From positions 372,001 through 436,000 of the forward strand of contig NZ_JALBUF010000001.1 of assembly GCF_022606465.1 (NCBI RefSeq): DNA of 64,000 nucleotides, given 5' to 3'. Positions 18,458 through 27,872 of the stretch are shown here, piece by piece. The DNA is from Sulfoacidibacillus ferrooxidans. Its GTDB lineage: Bacteria > Bacillota > Bacilli > Alicyclobacillales > SLC66. Under the pieces are notes generated by a model. It did not search any database, was not told the DNA's origin, and saw nothing but the letters and a program-made list of their open reading frames with translations. Each line of letters opens with the position of its first letter. The first letter of the stretch is position 1. The translations under genes were made by a program, and so were the position numbers.

Positions 18458-19588
18458 TTGAATCCAATTTATCAACCTTTGTTTGAACACGTTACATTAG
18501 ATCAACAGGTGAACATAAAAAATCGCCTTATCATGGCACCTATGACAAACTTCTCATCGAATCCAGATGGTAGTGTATCTGACGCTGAAATTGACTACTA
18601 TGCAAGAAGATCGCATGGCGTAGGTATGGTGATCACAGCATGTGCTTATGTAACTGCAAATGGAAAAGGCTTCACTGATGAAATTGCAGTCGATCGCGAT
18701 GATATCATCCCAAGTCTTCGTCGCTTAGCTTCGGCCATTCAGGAACAAGGTGCTAAAGCTATTTTACAAATTTTTCATGGCGGTCGTTCCTGTCCGCCAG
18801 AACTTGTACCAAATGGCGATGTTGTAAGTGCAAGCGCAGTGGCGCACAATCAACCAAATGCTATCGTTCCACGTGCTCTTAGTGAAACAGAAATTGAAGA
18901 AATCATTACAGCATTTGGCATGGCCACTCGTCGAGCAATCGAAGCAGGTTTTGATGGTGTTGAAATTCATGGAGCAAACGGTTATCTCATTCAACAATTT
19001 TTCTCGCCGCACTCTAATCAGCGAGATGATCGCTTTGGAGGAACGCTTGAAAAGCGCATGCTTTTTCCACTCTCTATCGTCGATGAGGTGCAAAAAGTAG
19101 TTAACACTCATGCGAAAAGGCCATTTCTCATAGGGTATCGTTTCTCACCCGAAGAAACAGAAACACCAGGTATTACTATGGCTGATACTTTGCAACTCGT
19201 CGATCGCTTAGCAGATAAAAAACTGTCTTATTTACACGTGTCACTCATGGATTTTTGGTCTGTCACCCGCCATTTTAAAGACAATACAAAACCGCGCATT
19301 GAACTCATTGTAGAAACAGTTAACGGTAGGGTACCTGTTATCGGAGTTGGATCAATTCATACAGCTGATGATGCAATCAAAGCGCTACAAGCAGGAGTTG
19401 CGTTTCTGGCTCTTGGTCGTGAGTTAATTATGGATCCTGACTGGGTAAAGAAAGTTGAACAAGGACAAGAAGCAGATATTCATGTAACACTTAGTAAAGA
19501 TGATCAGTCTCGTCTTGTCGTTCCAGATCCGCTATGGCAAGCCATCATGCATACTCCGGGTTGGTTCCCTGTTGTGGAACAAGTCTAA
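18458..19588 (+). CDS. NADH:flavin oxidoreductase, Old Yellow Enzyme family
   Basis: 376 residues, a TIM-barrel FMN enzyme that reduces activated C=C bonds with NAD(P)H. Seen: IKNRLIMAPMTN at the N-terminus, LQIFHGGR, EIHGANGYLIQQFFSPHSN (the His/Asn substrate-binding region, about residues 168-186), RFGGTLEKR, and VGSIHTADDA with FLALGRELIMDPDW at the phosphate-binding end. TTG 18458 is the start, with AGGAG ten bases upstream. An imperfect palindrome ATACT-N6-AGTAT at 18404-18419 lies upstream and may be an operator. The natural substrate is unknown. Confidence 0.9.
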   Translation: MNPIYQPLFEHVTLDQQVNIKNRLIMAPMTNFSSNPDGSVSDAEIDYYARRSHGVGMVITACAYVTANGKGFTDEIAVDRDDIIPSLRRLASAIQEQGAKAILQIFHGGRSCPPELVPNGDVVSASAVAHNQPNAIVPRALSETEIEEIITAFGMATRRAIEAGFDGVEIHGANGYLIQQFFSPHSNQRDDRFGGTLEKRMLFPLSIVDEVQKVVNTHAKRPFLIGYRFSPEETETPGITMADTLQLVDRLADKKLSYLHVSLMDFWSVTRHFKDNTKPRIELIVETVNGRVPVIGVGSIHTADDAIKALQAGVAFLALGRELIMDPDWVKKVEQGQEADIHVTLSKDDQSRLVVPDPLWQAIMHTPGWFPVVEQV

Positions 19589-19701
19589 TCAAACGGTAAA
19601 TGGTGTTTTCTCCACTATACTTTGTCCATTTCTAAAACTCTCATTTTCGCATGCTATATAAGGTACGCTACGACGTACTAACAAGCGATGGAGGTGCAGT
19701 G

Positions 19702-20001
19702 ATGAGACACTGTAAAAGAAGGCACCATAGAGTGCACAATCCTTACAAGAAAGAAATTTACGAACTCGCCAAAATTCTTCGCGAGGCCACCGGTCGATAT
19801 ATTACTATTTTCACCAGAAATGGTGACGAGACAAAAGCGTACGTCTCCGATGTAAAAAGAGATGTAGTCTTTTTGGCCCAAGCAAGTATATACGCACCCG
19901 ACGGGAAACTTCGTGAAACTCTTCCTATTACCATGATCCCGATTGATCAGATTACACAAATCGGTTTTATGGATCCTGTCTTTAAAACAACAACTGCTTA
20001 A
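19702..20001 (+). CDS. Conserved-looking small protein of unknown function
   Basis: 99 residues from ATG 19702, which has GGAGG at 19690-19694; the longer frame starting at 19651 lacks a ribosome site. The N-terminus is strongly basic with several histidines (RHCKRRHHRVHNPYKK). The rest alternates short strands (YITIFTRNGDETKAYVSDVK, VFLAQASIY, ITMIPIDQITQIGF), suggesting a small beta-barrel resembling DUF2642/YuzF-type spore-associated proteins. That resemblance is by eye only. It is followed by a very strong terminator. Confidence 0.6.
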   Translation: MRHCKRRHHRVHNPYKKEIYELAKILREATGRYITIFTRNGDETKAYVSDVKRDVVFLAQASIYAPDGKLRETLPITMIPIDQITQIGFMDPVFKTTTA

Positions 20002-20012
20002 ATCAATACAAT

Positions 20013-20066
20013 ACGCAAAACAAAAGAGGGAGCCGCAACTTTGTGGCTCCCTCTTTTGTTTTGCGT
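20013..20066. terminator. Strong bidirectional terminator
   Basis: A perfect 22-bp inverted repeat (20013-20034 with 20045-20066, 10-nt loop) with A-rich left and T-rich right flanks inside the stem. It separates the + strand small gene from the convergent amidase. Confidence 0.92.
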
Positions 20067-20136
20067 AACTCTTCTCCCCATGATCGAACCATGAAGATAA
20101 AAACCAATTCACCTACATGATTGATTCATGAACAAG

Positions 20137-21585
20137 CTACATACGCGGAGGGACGCGATGCTTTGTAGCCTGTTCAAAAGCATAACCAACTTGTAATAAT
20201 AACGGTTCGCTATACGCGCGACCACAAAAAGTTACTCCCAATGGAAATCCAGATTCATCATAGCCTGCTGGAACCGTTAACGATGGATAACCTGCTTTAG
20301 CCGCAATCCCTGCACCATAGTTCGCTGGAAATACTAAAATATCTACTTGATGGTCCGAAAAAAGCTGATCTAGTCCATGAATAGTAGATGATTGCACATC
20401 ACGTAAACGGCTTAAAAGATACTCCGGTTCAGTCAGTGTTCCACTCGTTGCCTCTGACTCAATCAAAATGGTCTGTCCAAATCGCAAAGCCACATCGCTA
20501 CGCGCTTGATTATAAGCAATCACATCAGCCAATGAATGCACGGGTACGTTTACTGCAACCTGAGCTAAATAAGCATTGAGTGCCACCTTGAATTCATAGA
20601 CTAACACTTCATAACCAGCATTTTCTTTCGTATGAGTAAGACAAAGAGATTCGGTCACCGCCGCTCCGCAATTCTTCATCACTTGAATCGCAGCATTCAT
20701 CAAATTAAGTTGGCTCTCTGTGAGATCTTCAAAATAAGGTGTACGCACAACGCCAATATGTTTACCGCGTAACCCAAGCTCATCTAAAACAGAAACATAA
20801 TTAGTCAATGCATGCGAAACACTAGAGAATGTGGCTGCATCCCGTTCATCCACACCGGTTAAGGCTCCTAATAAATAAGCTACATCCGTTACAGTACGTC
20901 CCATCGGTCCTGCTGTATCTTGACTATGGGCAATTGGAATGATCCCTGAACGGCTAATCAAGCCAACAGTCGGTTTTAACCCCACGATGGAATTTTGACT
21001 AGCTGGACTTAAGATCGACCCCGATGTCTCCGTTCCAATCGCACATGCAGCAAAATTTGCTGCAACCGCTGCCCCCGACCCAGAACTAGAACCCCCTACA
21101 TCATGCACACCTGGTCCGTATGGATTGAGTACTTGTCCACCGCGCGAACTGTATCCATTAGGCATATCTTCTGTCATAAAATTAGCCCATTCAGTCATGT
21201 TCGTTTTCCCAAGGATCACTGCACCAGCTTTTCGCAACTGTGCAGCAACAAAAGAATCTTGTACCGCGTAGGATGTGGAAAGCGCTATAGAGCCTGCACT
21301 CGTGTGTAATTTATCTCCAGTATCAATATTATCCTTTAATAACACAGGTATACCGTGAAGTGGTCCGCGCGGGCCTGTCAGCGAGCGCTCTTTATCGAGT
21401 GCATCCGCGATAAACAGCGCGTCCGGATTCACTTCAAGAACTGCATGAATACCTGGACTTTGTGAATTAAACGCAGCAATCCGTTGCAAATAAAGCCATG
21501 TGATATCAACTGCAGTTAACTCTCCAGAAGACATCGCTTGCTGCAGATCAGGAATACCCCATTCCTCAAATTGTAGTGCATCCAT
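20137..21585 (-). CDS. Amidase-signature family hydrolase
   Basis: 482 residues with the amidase signature triad: lysine in PVLLKDNIDTGD (about residue 80), the cis-serine and nucleophile in GGSSSGSGAAVAANFAACAI and GTETSGSILSPASQNSIVGL. Such enzymes hydrolyse carboxamides; GatA itself is unlikely because no gatB/gatC is adjacent and a chain of this type (EEWGIPDLQQAMSSGELT) resembles secondary amidases. ATG 21585 was chosen since AAGGGGTGA is well placed before it. The gene has its own unit, convergent with the preceding + strand gene. Confidence 0.9.
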   Translation of the reverse strand: MDALQFEEWGIPDLQQAMSSGELTAVDITWLYLQRIAAFNSQSPGIHAVLEVNPDALFIADALDKERSLTGPRGPLHGIPVLLKDNIDTGDKLHTSAGSIALSTSYAVQDSFVAAQLRKAGAVILGKTNMTEWANFMTEDMPNGYSSRGGQVLNPYGPGVHDVGGSSSGSGAAVAANFAACAIGTETSGSILSPASQNSIVGLKPTVGLISRSGIIPIAHSQDTAGPMGRTVTDVAYLLGALTGVDERDAATFSSVSHALTNYVSVLDELGLRGKHIGVVRTPYFEDLTESQLNLMNAAIQVMKNCGAAVTESLCLTHTKENAGYEVLVYEFKVALNAYLAQVAVNVPVHSLADVIAYNQARSDVALRFGQTILIESEATSGTLTEPEYLLSRLRDVQSSTIHGLDQLFSDHQVDILVFPANYGAGIAAKAGYPSLTVPAGYDESGFPLGVTFCGRAYSEPLLLQVGYAFEQATKHRVPPRM

Positions 21586-21657
21586 CAGTGATTTCACCCC
21601 TTTAGTACTTGGTCGATACACCTCATGATGCCACCTGCGCGATATCCTTTATGAAGC

Positions 21658-22563
21658 CTATGACTTAATGGTCACACTTGCCTTTTGATCATAAGAGAAG
21701 ACACGCAAAAAAGCAGAAGGAAAATCCGTTTCAAAACGCATGACTTTATCTGTCGTAGGATGGTGAAAGCTAAGGACACTAGCATGCAATCCAAGCCGTC
21801 CAAGTGGATCTTTGATCGCCCCATAACGATCATCGCCTACCACTGGATGTCCAATACTTTGCATTTGTACGCGAATTTGATTTTTGCGACCTGTCTCTAA
21901 TTGTACTTTCAAAAGTGAATATTCACCTGTCCGATGCAATACTTCATAGTGAGTAATCGCTTTTTGTCCATCGCCTTCTTTACGACTGATATACATAATC
22001 AATGTCTTGCTCTCTTTTAGCCAGGAAATGATTGTTCCTGTATCTTGTTGCACGCGTCCCTCCACTACAGCTAGATATGCGCGCTCCACGACAACATCTT
22101 TCCAAGCATTTTGTAGCTTTTGCTGTACACTTTCTCGCTTTGCAAACATCATGACACCTGATGTATCACGATCTAATCGATGGACAATAAAAATGCGCGA
22201 CTTTGGGTTTTTCATTCTCATATAATCGCTAAGAATTCGATACGCTGTATGTTCTTTCTCCGTATCTGTCCCCATAGAAAGCAATCCTGCTGGCTTATCG
22301 ATCACAAGCACATCGTCATCTTCAAATAAAATCTGAACGCCATCCAAATCATCTGACGAAACTTTTCTCATAGCGAGAATAGAAACTGTCTGTCCTTGCA
22401 CTAATGGGTGATCATGACGCGTCACCACTTGGTCGTTTACCATCACCTGACCATGTGTCAATAACGATTTTACTTTATTGCGACCCATGGTAGACAATGC
22501 AGTGAGTAAAAAGGGAAGCAAAGTTCCATTTTCTGATACGGTCAATGTACGATTGGCCACCAT
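21658..22563 (-). CDS. RluA/RluD-family RNA pseudouridine synthase
   Basis: 301 residues: an S4 RNA-binding domain (about 15-65, GRNKVKSLLTHGQVMVNDQV) followed by the pseudouridine synthase domain with the catalytic aspartate in HRLDRDTSGVMMFAK (about residue 135) and GRKNQIRVQ. It isomerises uridines in rRNA or tRNA; which site cannot be told. Its ATG directly abuts the TAG of the upstream ABC-F gene with no clear ribosome site, so translation is probably coupled to it. Confidence 0.9.
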   Translation of the reverse strand: MVANRTLTVSENGTLLPFLLTALSTMGRNKVKSLLTHGQVMVNDQVVTRHDHPLVQGQTVSILAMRKVSSDDLDGVQILFEDDDVLVIDKPAGLLSMGTDTEKEHTAYRILSDYMRMKNPKSRIFIVHRLDRDTSGVMMFAKRESVQQKLQNAWKDVVVERAYLAVVEGRVQQDTGTIISWLKESKTLIMYISRKEGDGQKAITHYEVLHRTGEYSLLKVQLETGRKNQIRVQMQSIGHPVVGDDRYGAIKDPLGRLGLHASVLSFHHPTTDKVMRFETDFPSAFLRVFSYDQKASVTIKS

Positions 22564-24162
22564 CTACGCTTGCACCAGCGTTTCGCGTTTTTCTAGATAT
22601 TCATCGTAAGAACCGACAAAGTCAACTAAGCCATGCGGTGTCAATTCCACGATACGCGTTGCAACATCTGTGACGAGCTGTCTGGCATGCGAGACAAAAA
22701 TCACAGTACCAGTAAATTCAGCGAGAGCTTTTGACAATGCGTCAATGGATTCGAGATCTAAGTGGTTTGTAGGTTCATCTAGTACGAGCACGTTCCCTTG
22801 TAACAAAAGCATTTTTGCGATCATTAGACGTGCAGTCTCTCCCCCAGAGAGAACTTCTGTCGATTTGTGGACTTCATCTTTTGAAAACAACATGCGCCCT
22901 AAAATGCTTCGCAGTGTTTGTTGATCTGCTTCTTCATCGAAACTGCGCAACCACTCGTAAACAGTCGTATCTTTTGGAATCGTGTCGTGATGATCCTGCG
23001 TAAAGTAAGACGGTTGCGCTGATTTCCCCCATGTTACAGTACCTGAATCAGGAGATAACTCACCCATCATCACATTTAATAACGTCGTCTTTCCAATTCC
23101 GTTAACACCTAACACTGCAACCTTCTCACCAGCGCCAATCTCCAACTTGACAGACTTTAGCACGTCTAAGTCGCCAAATGATTTTGAAACGCGATCAAGC
23201 GACACCACTTGTTTTCCGAGCGGCTGCTTTGAAGTAAATTTAATATATGGAGAAACACGTGAAGAAGGACGGATCTCTTGAATCTCAATTTTTTCAATCT
23301 GTTTTTGTCGGCTTGTCGCTTGTTTAGCCTTACTTTTATTGGCGGAAAAACGAGCGACAAAGTCGCGCAACTCCGCAATCTTCTCCAGATTCCGTGTATT
23401 ATCGGCAATGAGCTGTTCGCGTGCAAGTGTACTGGCCGCTATAAAATAATCATAATTACCAGAGAACATGGAAATCTGTTTGTAATCGACGTCCACCATA
23501 TGCGTACACACCGTATTTAAAAAATGGCGATCGTGAGAAATAATCACCATAGTACCCTTGTGTCCTAACAAAAAGTTTTCTAACCAACGAATCGTATCCA
23601 AATCCAAATGGTTTGTCGGTTCATCAAGTAATAACACATCTGGACGACCAAAAAGCACTTGCGCTAACAAAACGCGCAACTTGAATCCACCAATCATCGA
23701 ACTCATCAATTCACCGTGTTTTTCAACGGGAATACCTAATCCCTCAAGCAACTCAGCTGCAAAGTATTCTGCAGAATATCCATCCATATCTGCAAAGGCA
23801 CTCTCCAACTCTCCGACACGCATACCTTCTTCATCGGTCATTTCAGGTAATGCATACATGCGCTCACGCTCGCGCATGACTTCAAACAGTTCTGGGTATC
23901 CCATTAAAACAGTCTCAAGTACTGTATACTCATCATACTGGTAGTGATCTTGGCGCAAAACACCAACACGTAAACCAGGATTAATCGTGACTGTCCCTGA
24001 ACTCTGTTCAAAATCCCCGACCAAGATCTTCATGAAAGTTGATTTCCCGGATCCATTGGCTCCGATTAATCCATAGCGATTTCCAGCGTCAAAACTCAAA
24101 TTAACCTCTTCAAATAATATGCGACTACCAAATGATACGGACAAATCAGATACGCGAATCAT
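22564..24162 (-). CDS. ABC-F ATPase, YbiT/YkpA type
   Basis: 532 residues, two ATP-binding domains in one chain and no membrane part, the ABC-F layout of ribosome-acting translation factors. NBD1: GANGSGKSTFMKI, LLLDEPTNHLDLDTI, IISHDRHFL. NBD2: GVNGIGKTTLLNV, LSGGETARLMIA, LVLDEPTNHLDLESI. The N-terminal part (GLIGANGSGKSTFMKIL, YALPEM, MDGYSAE) matches the YbiT/YkpA subgroup closely. The NBD2 switch loop reads VSHARQL, with alanine where SHDR is usual. ATG 24162 has AGGT upstream. It forms an operon with the pseudouridine synthase. Confidence 0.92.
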   Translation of the reverse strand: MIRVSDLSVSFGSRILFEEVNLSFDAGNRYGLIGANGSGKSTFMKILVGDFEQSSGTVTINPGLRVGVLRQDHYQYDEYTVLETVLMGYPELFEVMRERERMYALPEMTDEEGMRVGELESAFADMDGYSAEYFAAELLEGLGIPVEKHGELMSSMIGGFKLRVLLAQVLFGRPDVLLLDEPTNHLDLDTIRWLENFLLGHKGTMVIISHDRHFLNTVCTHMVDVDYKQISMFSGNYDYFIAASTLAREQLIADNTRNLEKIAELRDFVARFSANKSKAKQATSRQKQIEKIEIQEIRPSSRVSPYIKFTSKQPLGKQVVSLDRVSKSFGDLDVLKSVKLEIGAGEKVAVLGVNGIGKTTLLNVMMGELSPDSGTVTWGKSAQPSYFTQDHHDTIPKDTTVYEWLRSFDEEADQQTLRSILGRMLFSKDEVHKSTEVLSGGETARLMIAKMLLLQGNVLVLDEPTNHLDLESIDALSKALAEFTGTVIFVSHARQLVTDVATRIVELTPHGLVDFVGSYDEYLEKRETLVQA

Positions 24163-24250
24163 CAATTACCTGCTCCCTTAGCTCAATAATCTAATCTTAT
24201 CCTTATACTATACCATGAACAGATTGCCAGAAGGGAGCGGATATCGTTGC

Positions 24251-24673
24251 TTACGCCCCATTTACGGGAGTCAATCCATCACCATGTCGCATGCGGTCAA
24301 CACCCTCCTCACACACTCCATAAGGGAGCCATGGACATGTACTACAAAAGCGTGGTATATCCTCTCGCACTACTCTCTCAATTATCCTTTGTTCAATATC
24401 ACTCCATGTGTATGTGTTCCCAATTGTTAACCCCAAATATTGAACGATGCGTTCATCTCGATCCAATACAGCGCTCTCATCACAGTGATAAGGTTCATTT
24501 TCTGGAAAGTTGCTACACAAATCATCTGGCCCATGAACAATTGTAATAAGCGTTTGTGGATCTTCTCGAAGCACTGTATGTAGTCTAGTCATCTCTTTTA
24601 CATATTGATCAGAGTACCCCATTCCGCGATACCCAAGTAAACAAAACAAGTGGTGCCCCCGTAGCAAAAACAC
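24251..24673 (-). CDS. DUF1284 domain protein
   Basis: About 140 residues starting at GTG 24673, which has GGGGGG six bases upstream; the longer frame upstream lacks this. The N-terminus LLRGHHLFCLLGYRGMGYSD, the middle GPDDLCSNF and the C-terminal CSTCPWLPYGVCEEG match the DUF1284 pattern with its conserved cysteines and histidines, perhaps a metal or iron-sulfur site. The function of the family is unknown. It is a single-gene unit 88 nt upstream of the ABC-F gene. Confidence 0.8.
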   Translation of the reverse strand: MFLLRGHHLFCLLGYRGMGYSDQYVKEMTRLHTVLREDPQTLITIVHGPDDLCSNFPENEPYHCDESAVLDRDERIVQYLGLTIGNTYTWSDIEQRIIERVVREDIPRFCSTCPWLPYGVCEEGVDRMRHGDGLTPVNGA

Positions 24674-24790
24674 CTTTATCCCCCCATCAACAGTCATAAA
24701 AAACACACAATATATCCACTTACTCCGCACTTGCACTTACAGTATTCGTATAAGTCCATATACTACAGCAAATGTACACAGTATGTAAGA

Positions 24791-24811
24791 TCAGGGGTAC
24801 GAGACCCCTGA
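24791..24811 (-). terminator. Hairpin after the glycine-rich small gene
   Basis: TCAGGGGT/ACCCCTGA, an 8-bp perfect stem with a 5-nt loop, 12 nt past the stop codon on the - strand. The T-run after it is poor (TCTTACAT). Confidence 0.55.
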
Positions 24812-24822
24812 CAGAAAATTCA

Positions 24823-25095
24823 TTACAGAACAGGTTCTGTAACAGAAGAAATTTGTGCGAGTGGGATTGTCACTACTGCACCTACACCTGCACCAGGTGC
24901 ACCAAATGCGCCTACAACCGCATCGGGTGCTTGTGCTGCAACTAGTAATAGATACAAGTTGACATCGTCAATTGCAAGGATGGTTCCTGTATAGCCACCG
25001 CCACCTGTGCCACCTGCAACGGTAAATACTGTAACTACTTGACCGACGTGCATTTGTGGAATGGTGTCTGAAATATTGAATTTATTTACAGCCAT
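24823..25095 (-). CDS. Small glycine/alanine-rich protein, unknown
   Basis: 90 residues from ATG 25095 with AGAGGA five bases upstream. The sequence has no charged clusters and is rich in Gly, Ala, Val and Thr (FTVAGGTGGGGYTGTILAID, APDAVVGAFGAPGAGVGAVV). The end ITIPLAQISSV-like segment recalls small beta-structured spore or surface proteins. No cysteine and no signal peptide. It is divergent from the Gln/Ser-rich gene, and its leader holds a 16-bp inverted repeat. I do not recognise the family. Confidence 0.65.
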   Translation of the reverse strand: MAVNKFNISDTIPQMHVGQVVTVFTVAGGTGGGGYTGTILAIDDVNLYLLLVAAQAPDAVVGAFGAPGAGVGAVVTIPLAQISSVTEPVL

Positions 25096-25124
25096 GAAAA
25101 TCCTCTCCCTACTGGTTTGTATTT

Positions 25125-25164
25125 TGTAAGGCATTGTGAAGCGGGGGTTTCACTTTGCCTTACA
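25125..25164 (-). promoter_or_regulatory. Large leader hairpin before the glycine-rich gene
   Basis: A 16-nt inverted repeat (14 of 16 paired; arms 25125-25140 and 25149-25164) around the loop GCGGGGGT. It lies just upstream of the ribosome site of the 24823-25095 gene. It may be an operator, a stabilising 5' stem, or an attenuator. The remaining intergenic sequence to 25354 shows nothing firm. Confidence 0.55.
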
Positions 25165-25354
25165 TCACTATTACATGCACGTACGCTGCAAACGGTATGG
25201 ACAAACATAGTGGGTCATCTTTGCTATTTTTATAGATTTAGTCATAATCCACACCATATATTGCCCTGAGTAAGGATCATACAGATCAACCATCCTACGT
25301 TTGTACAGCGTCAATCAAAGCAATGACAACTAACTCCACAAGGGGGACAATCAT

Positions 25355-25900
25355 TTGGATAAACAACAAACCAAAAGTGTCGCGAGTATCGCTGCAAAAA
25401 ATGTAGCAGATACAGAGATCGCTAACGAACTAGGAAGTCTCCAATCACAACTAAGTCAACTACAAGGAATGATGAAACAGATGCAATCTTCATCCAACCA
25501 ACAACCATCTGCAGGACAAGCACAATCGCAATCTTCACAGCCCACGATGCAATCTGGACAACAAGCATCACAACAATTTGCCCCGATGCTATCCTCCATC
25601 AAGAGTCAAGCACAGCAACAGCAGCAACAAGGTTTCCAACAATTACAAACCGCAATATCACAAGCCACACAAATTTTAAACTCGGCAGCGCAATCTATTC
25701 AATCCAGTCAAGTGATGGCTCAGATGAGTCAACTAATTGATCAAGCAGAACAACAAATGCAACAAATGTCCTCTGGTCAATCATCATCACAACAATCTCA
25801 ACCTCAAGCTTCTTCCTATAGTGGACAAACAACAGGTGCAAGTCATTCGTCAGGTCAAAATCAATCATTCGATCAATCGCAATCCTCATTCTTACAATAA
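25355..25900 (+). CDS. Gln/Ser-rich low-complexity protein
   Basis: 181 residues starting at TTG 25355, with AGGGGG at 25341-25346. After a short N-terminal helix the protein is dominated by glutamine and serine, with a heptad-like part (LGSLQSQLSQLQGMMKQMQS) that may form a coiled coil, and a tail SSFLQ preceded by QSFDQSQ. No signal peptide or cysteine. Composition suits a spore coat or matrix protein, but this is inference. A terminator follows directly. Confidence 0.65.
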   Translation: MDKQQTKSVASIAAKNVADTEIANELGSLQSQLSQLQGMMKQMQSSSNQQPSAGQAQSQSSQPTMQSGQQASQQFAPMLSSIKSQAQQQQQQGFQQLQTAISQATQILNSAAQSIQSSQVMAQMSQLIDQAEQQMQQMSSGQSSSQQSQPQASSYSGQTTGASHSSGQNQSFDQSQSSFLQ

Positions 25901-25910
25901 AAACACAAAA

Positions 25911-25938
25911 AATGGAGCAGGTTTCTCTCTGCTCCATT
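25911..25938. terminator. Bidirectional terminator
   Basis: AATGGAGCAG/CTGCTCCATT, a 10-bp perfect stem with an 8-nt loop, preceded by an A-rich run (25891-25910) that is a U-run on the - strand. It serves the Gln/Ser-rich gene (+) and the ABC exporter operon (-). Confidence 0.8.
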
Positions 25939-25976
25939 CAATTCATCCGATTCACGCAACCATGGATATAAAAAAT

Positions 25977-27872
25977 CTACAATGCCATAGCCATTGCTCC
26001 ATTGCCTTCAGTAAACTGACTATTGTAGAGATCTGCATAAAAGCCTTTAGCTTCAAGTAATTCCTGATGTGTCCCTTGTTCAATGACATGACCCTGATTC
26101 ATGACCAAAATGAGATCAGCCTCCCGAATGGTAGAAAGTCGATGTGCAATCACGAAACTTGTACGTCCAGACATTAAAGCTTTCATCGCTTTTTGAATAT
26201 ATACTTCTGTTCTCGTATCCACACTACTCGTCGCTTCATCTAAAATTAAAATAGCAGGATCGGCAAGAATCGCACGTGCAATCGTTAGCAACTGTCTTTG
26301 TCCTTGTGAAATATTGGACGCTTCTTCATTTAAGACGGTGTCGTATCCATCAGGAAGCGTTCGAATAAAATGATCGGCATGCGCCGCCTTAGCTGCCATA
26401 ACAATGTCTTCTTCTGTCGCGTGCTCACGACCATACAAAATATTTTCTCGTATCGTTCCATGAAATAACCATGTGTCTTGCAAAACCATGCCAAACATTT
26501 TACGCAAATTGGTTCGTTGCAACTGCATAATATCTACACCATCAATGGTGATCTTGCCATCAGACACATCGTAAAATCTCATTAATAAGTTCACCAAAGT
26601 AGTTTTGCCAGCTCCAGTAGGCCCCACGATGGCAATCGTTTGCCCTTCTCGCACATCCATATTCATATCAGTAATCAGCTCAACATCTGGTTGATACCTA
26701 AAGTTAACATGTTCAAATTGCACATCGCCCCGTGGTGAATCATTGACAACAGCACCAAGTACATCTGGTTTTTCAACAGGCTCATCCAATAACTCAAATA
26801 CACGCTCCGCAGAAGCTAATGTGGATTGGATAACATTTGCGATACTCGATAATTGTGATATCGGTTGAGTAAACTGTCTGGCATACTGTATAAACGCTAA
26901 AATATCTCCAATTTGAATGACGCGACGGGTGACCAGTACTCCACCAATAACGCTCACTAACACATATCCGATATTTCCAATAAAATTCATCATAGGCATA
27001 ATGATGCCTGATACAAACTGCGCTTTCCAACTAGAATCATAAAGTCTCGAATTGATCTCTTCAAATTTACGTATAGACTGTTCTTCATGGCCAAATGCCT
27101 TCACAATTTGATGTCCAGTATACATTTCTTCTACATGTCCATTTAATTCGCCAAGGCTCTTTTGTCTGGCAATAAAATGTATTTGCGACCTTGTAGCAAT
27201 CATTTTTGTGACTATAAAACTAAGCGGTAACGTCAATACAATAACAAGCGTCATCAACCAATTAATCGTTAACATCATTACGATGACACCAATAAAGGTG
27301 ACAACTGCAGTAATTAATTGTGTTAAGCTCTGCTGTAACGTGCTACTAATATTGTCAAAATCATTGACAAACCTACTCAAAATTTCTCCGTGCGGTCGAG
27401 AATCATAAAAGCCCACGGGCAGGTCTGAAAGTTTACCCATTACCTGTTTACGCAAATCATATACAGCAGTTTGTGCTACCCCTGCCATCACGTATTGCTG
27501 TACATAGCTAAAGATAGAACTAAATACATACAGCCCGCCTAATAGGATGAGTAAATGTAGAATTTGAGCAAAATTCACTCCTCCACCTGGCACTCCTTTT
27601 ATTTTTAACAAGTACCCTTCAAATAAATCAGTGGTGACATTACCTAAAATATACGGACTTAAAATACTAAAGATCGTCCCTAAAATAGCCGCTACAAAAA
27701 CGATGAGTAAACGAAAGCGGTAGGGCCGAAAGTATCCGACCAGACGAAAAAGTGTCCCTTTAAAATTTTTAGCTTTTTGCGTAGGCATAAAAGCTCCACC
27801 AGGTCCACCAGGCCCTCCAAAAACACCCGGTCCACGTCCAAATGCCGACATTTCTTTACGATCTTTACTCAT
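25977..27872 (-). CDS. ABC exporter, permease-ATPase fusion (second subunit)
   Basis: 631 residues: a Gly/Pro-rich cytoplasmic N-terminus (GPGVFGGPGGPGG), six transmembrane helices (about 50-350), then an ATPase with GPTGAGKTTLVNL, the signature NISQGQRQLLTIARA, Walker B ILILDEATSSVD and the switch AHRLSTI. It likely pairs with the upstream half-transporter as a heterodimeric exporter (YfiB/YfiC or LmrCD type). ATG 27872 overlaps the upstream stop by four bases and has GAGGAGG upstream. Substrates are probably drugs or lipids. Confidence 0.92.
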   Translation of the reverse strand: MSKDRKEMSAFGRGPGVFGGPGGPGGAFMPTQKAKNFKGTLFRLVGYFRPYRFRLLIVFVAAILGTIFSILSPYILGNVTTDLFEGYLLKIKGVPGGGVNFAQILHLLILLGGLYVFSSIFSYVQQYVMAGVAQTAVYDLRKQVMGKLSDLPVGFYDSRPHGEILSRFVNDFDNISSTLQQSLTQLITAVVTFIGVIVMMLTINWLMTLVIVLTLPLSFIVTKMIATRSQIHFIARQKSLGELNGHVEEMYTGHQIVKAFGHEEQSIRKFEEINSRLYDSSWKAQFVSGIIMPMMNFIGNIGYVLVSVIGGVLVTRRVIQIGDILAFIQYARQFTQPISQLSSIANVIQSTLASAERVFELLDEPVEKPDVLGAVVNDSPRGDVQFEHVNFRYQPDVELITDMNMDVREGQTIAIVGPTGAGKTTLVNLLMRFYDVSDGKITIDGVDIMQLQRTNLRKMFGMVLQDTWLFHGTIRENILYGREHATEEDIVMAAKAAHADHFIRTLPDGYDTVLNEEASNISQGQRQLLTIARAILADPAILILDEATSSVDTRTEVYIQKAMKALMSGRTSFVIAHRLSTIREADLILVMNQGHVIEQGTHQELLEAKGFYADLYNSQFTEGNGAMAMAL

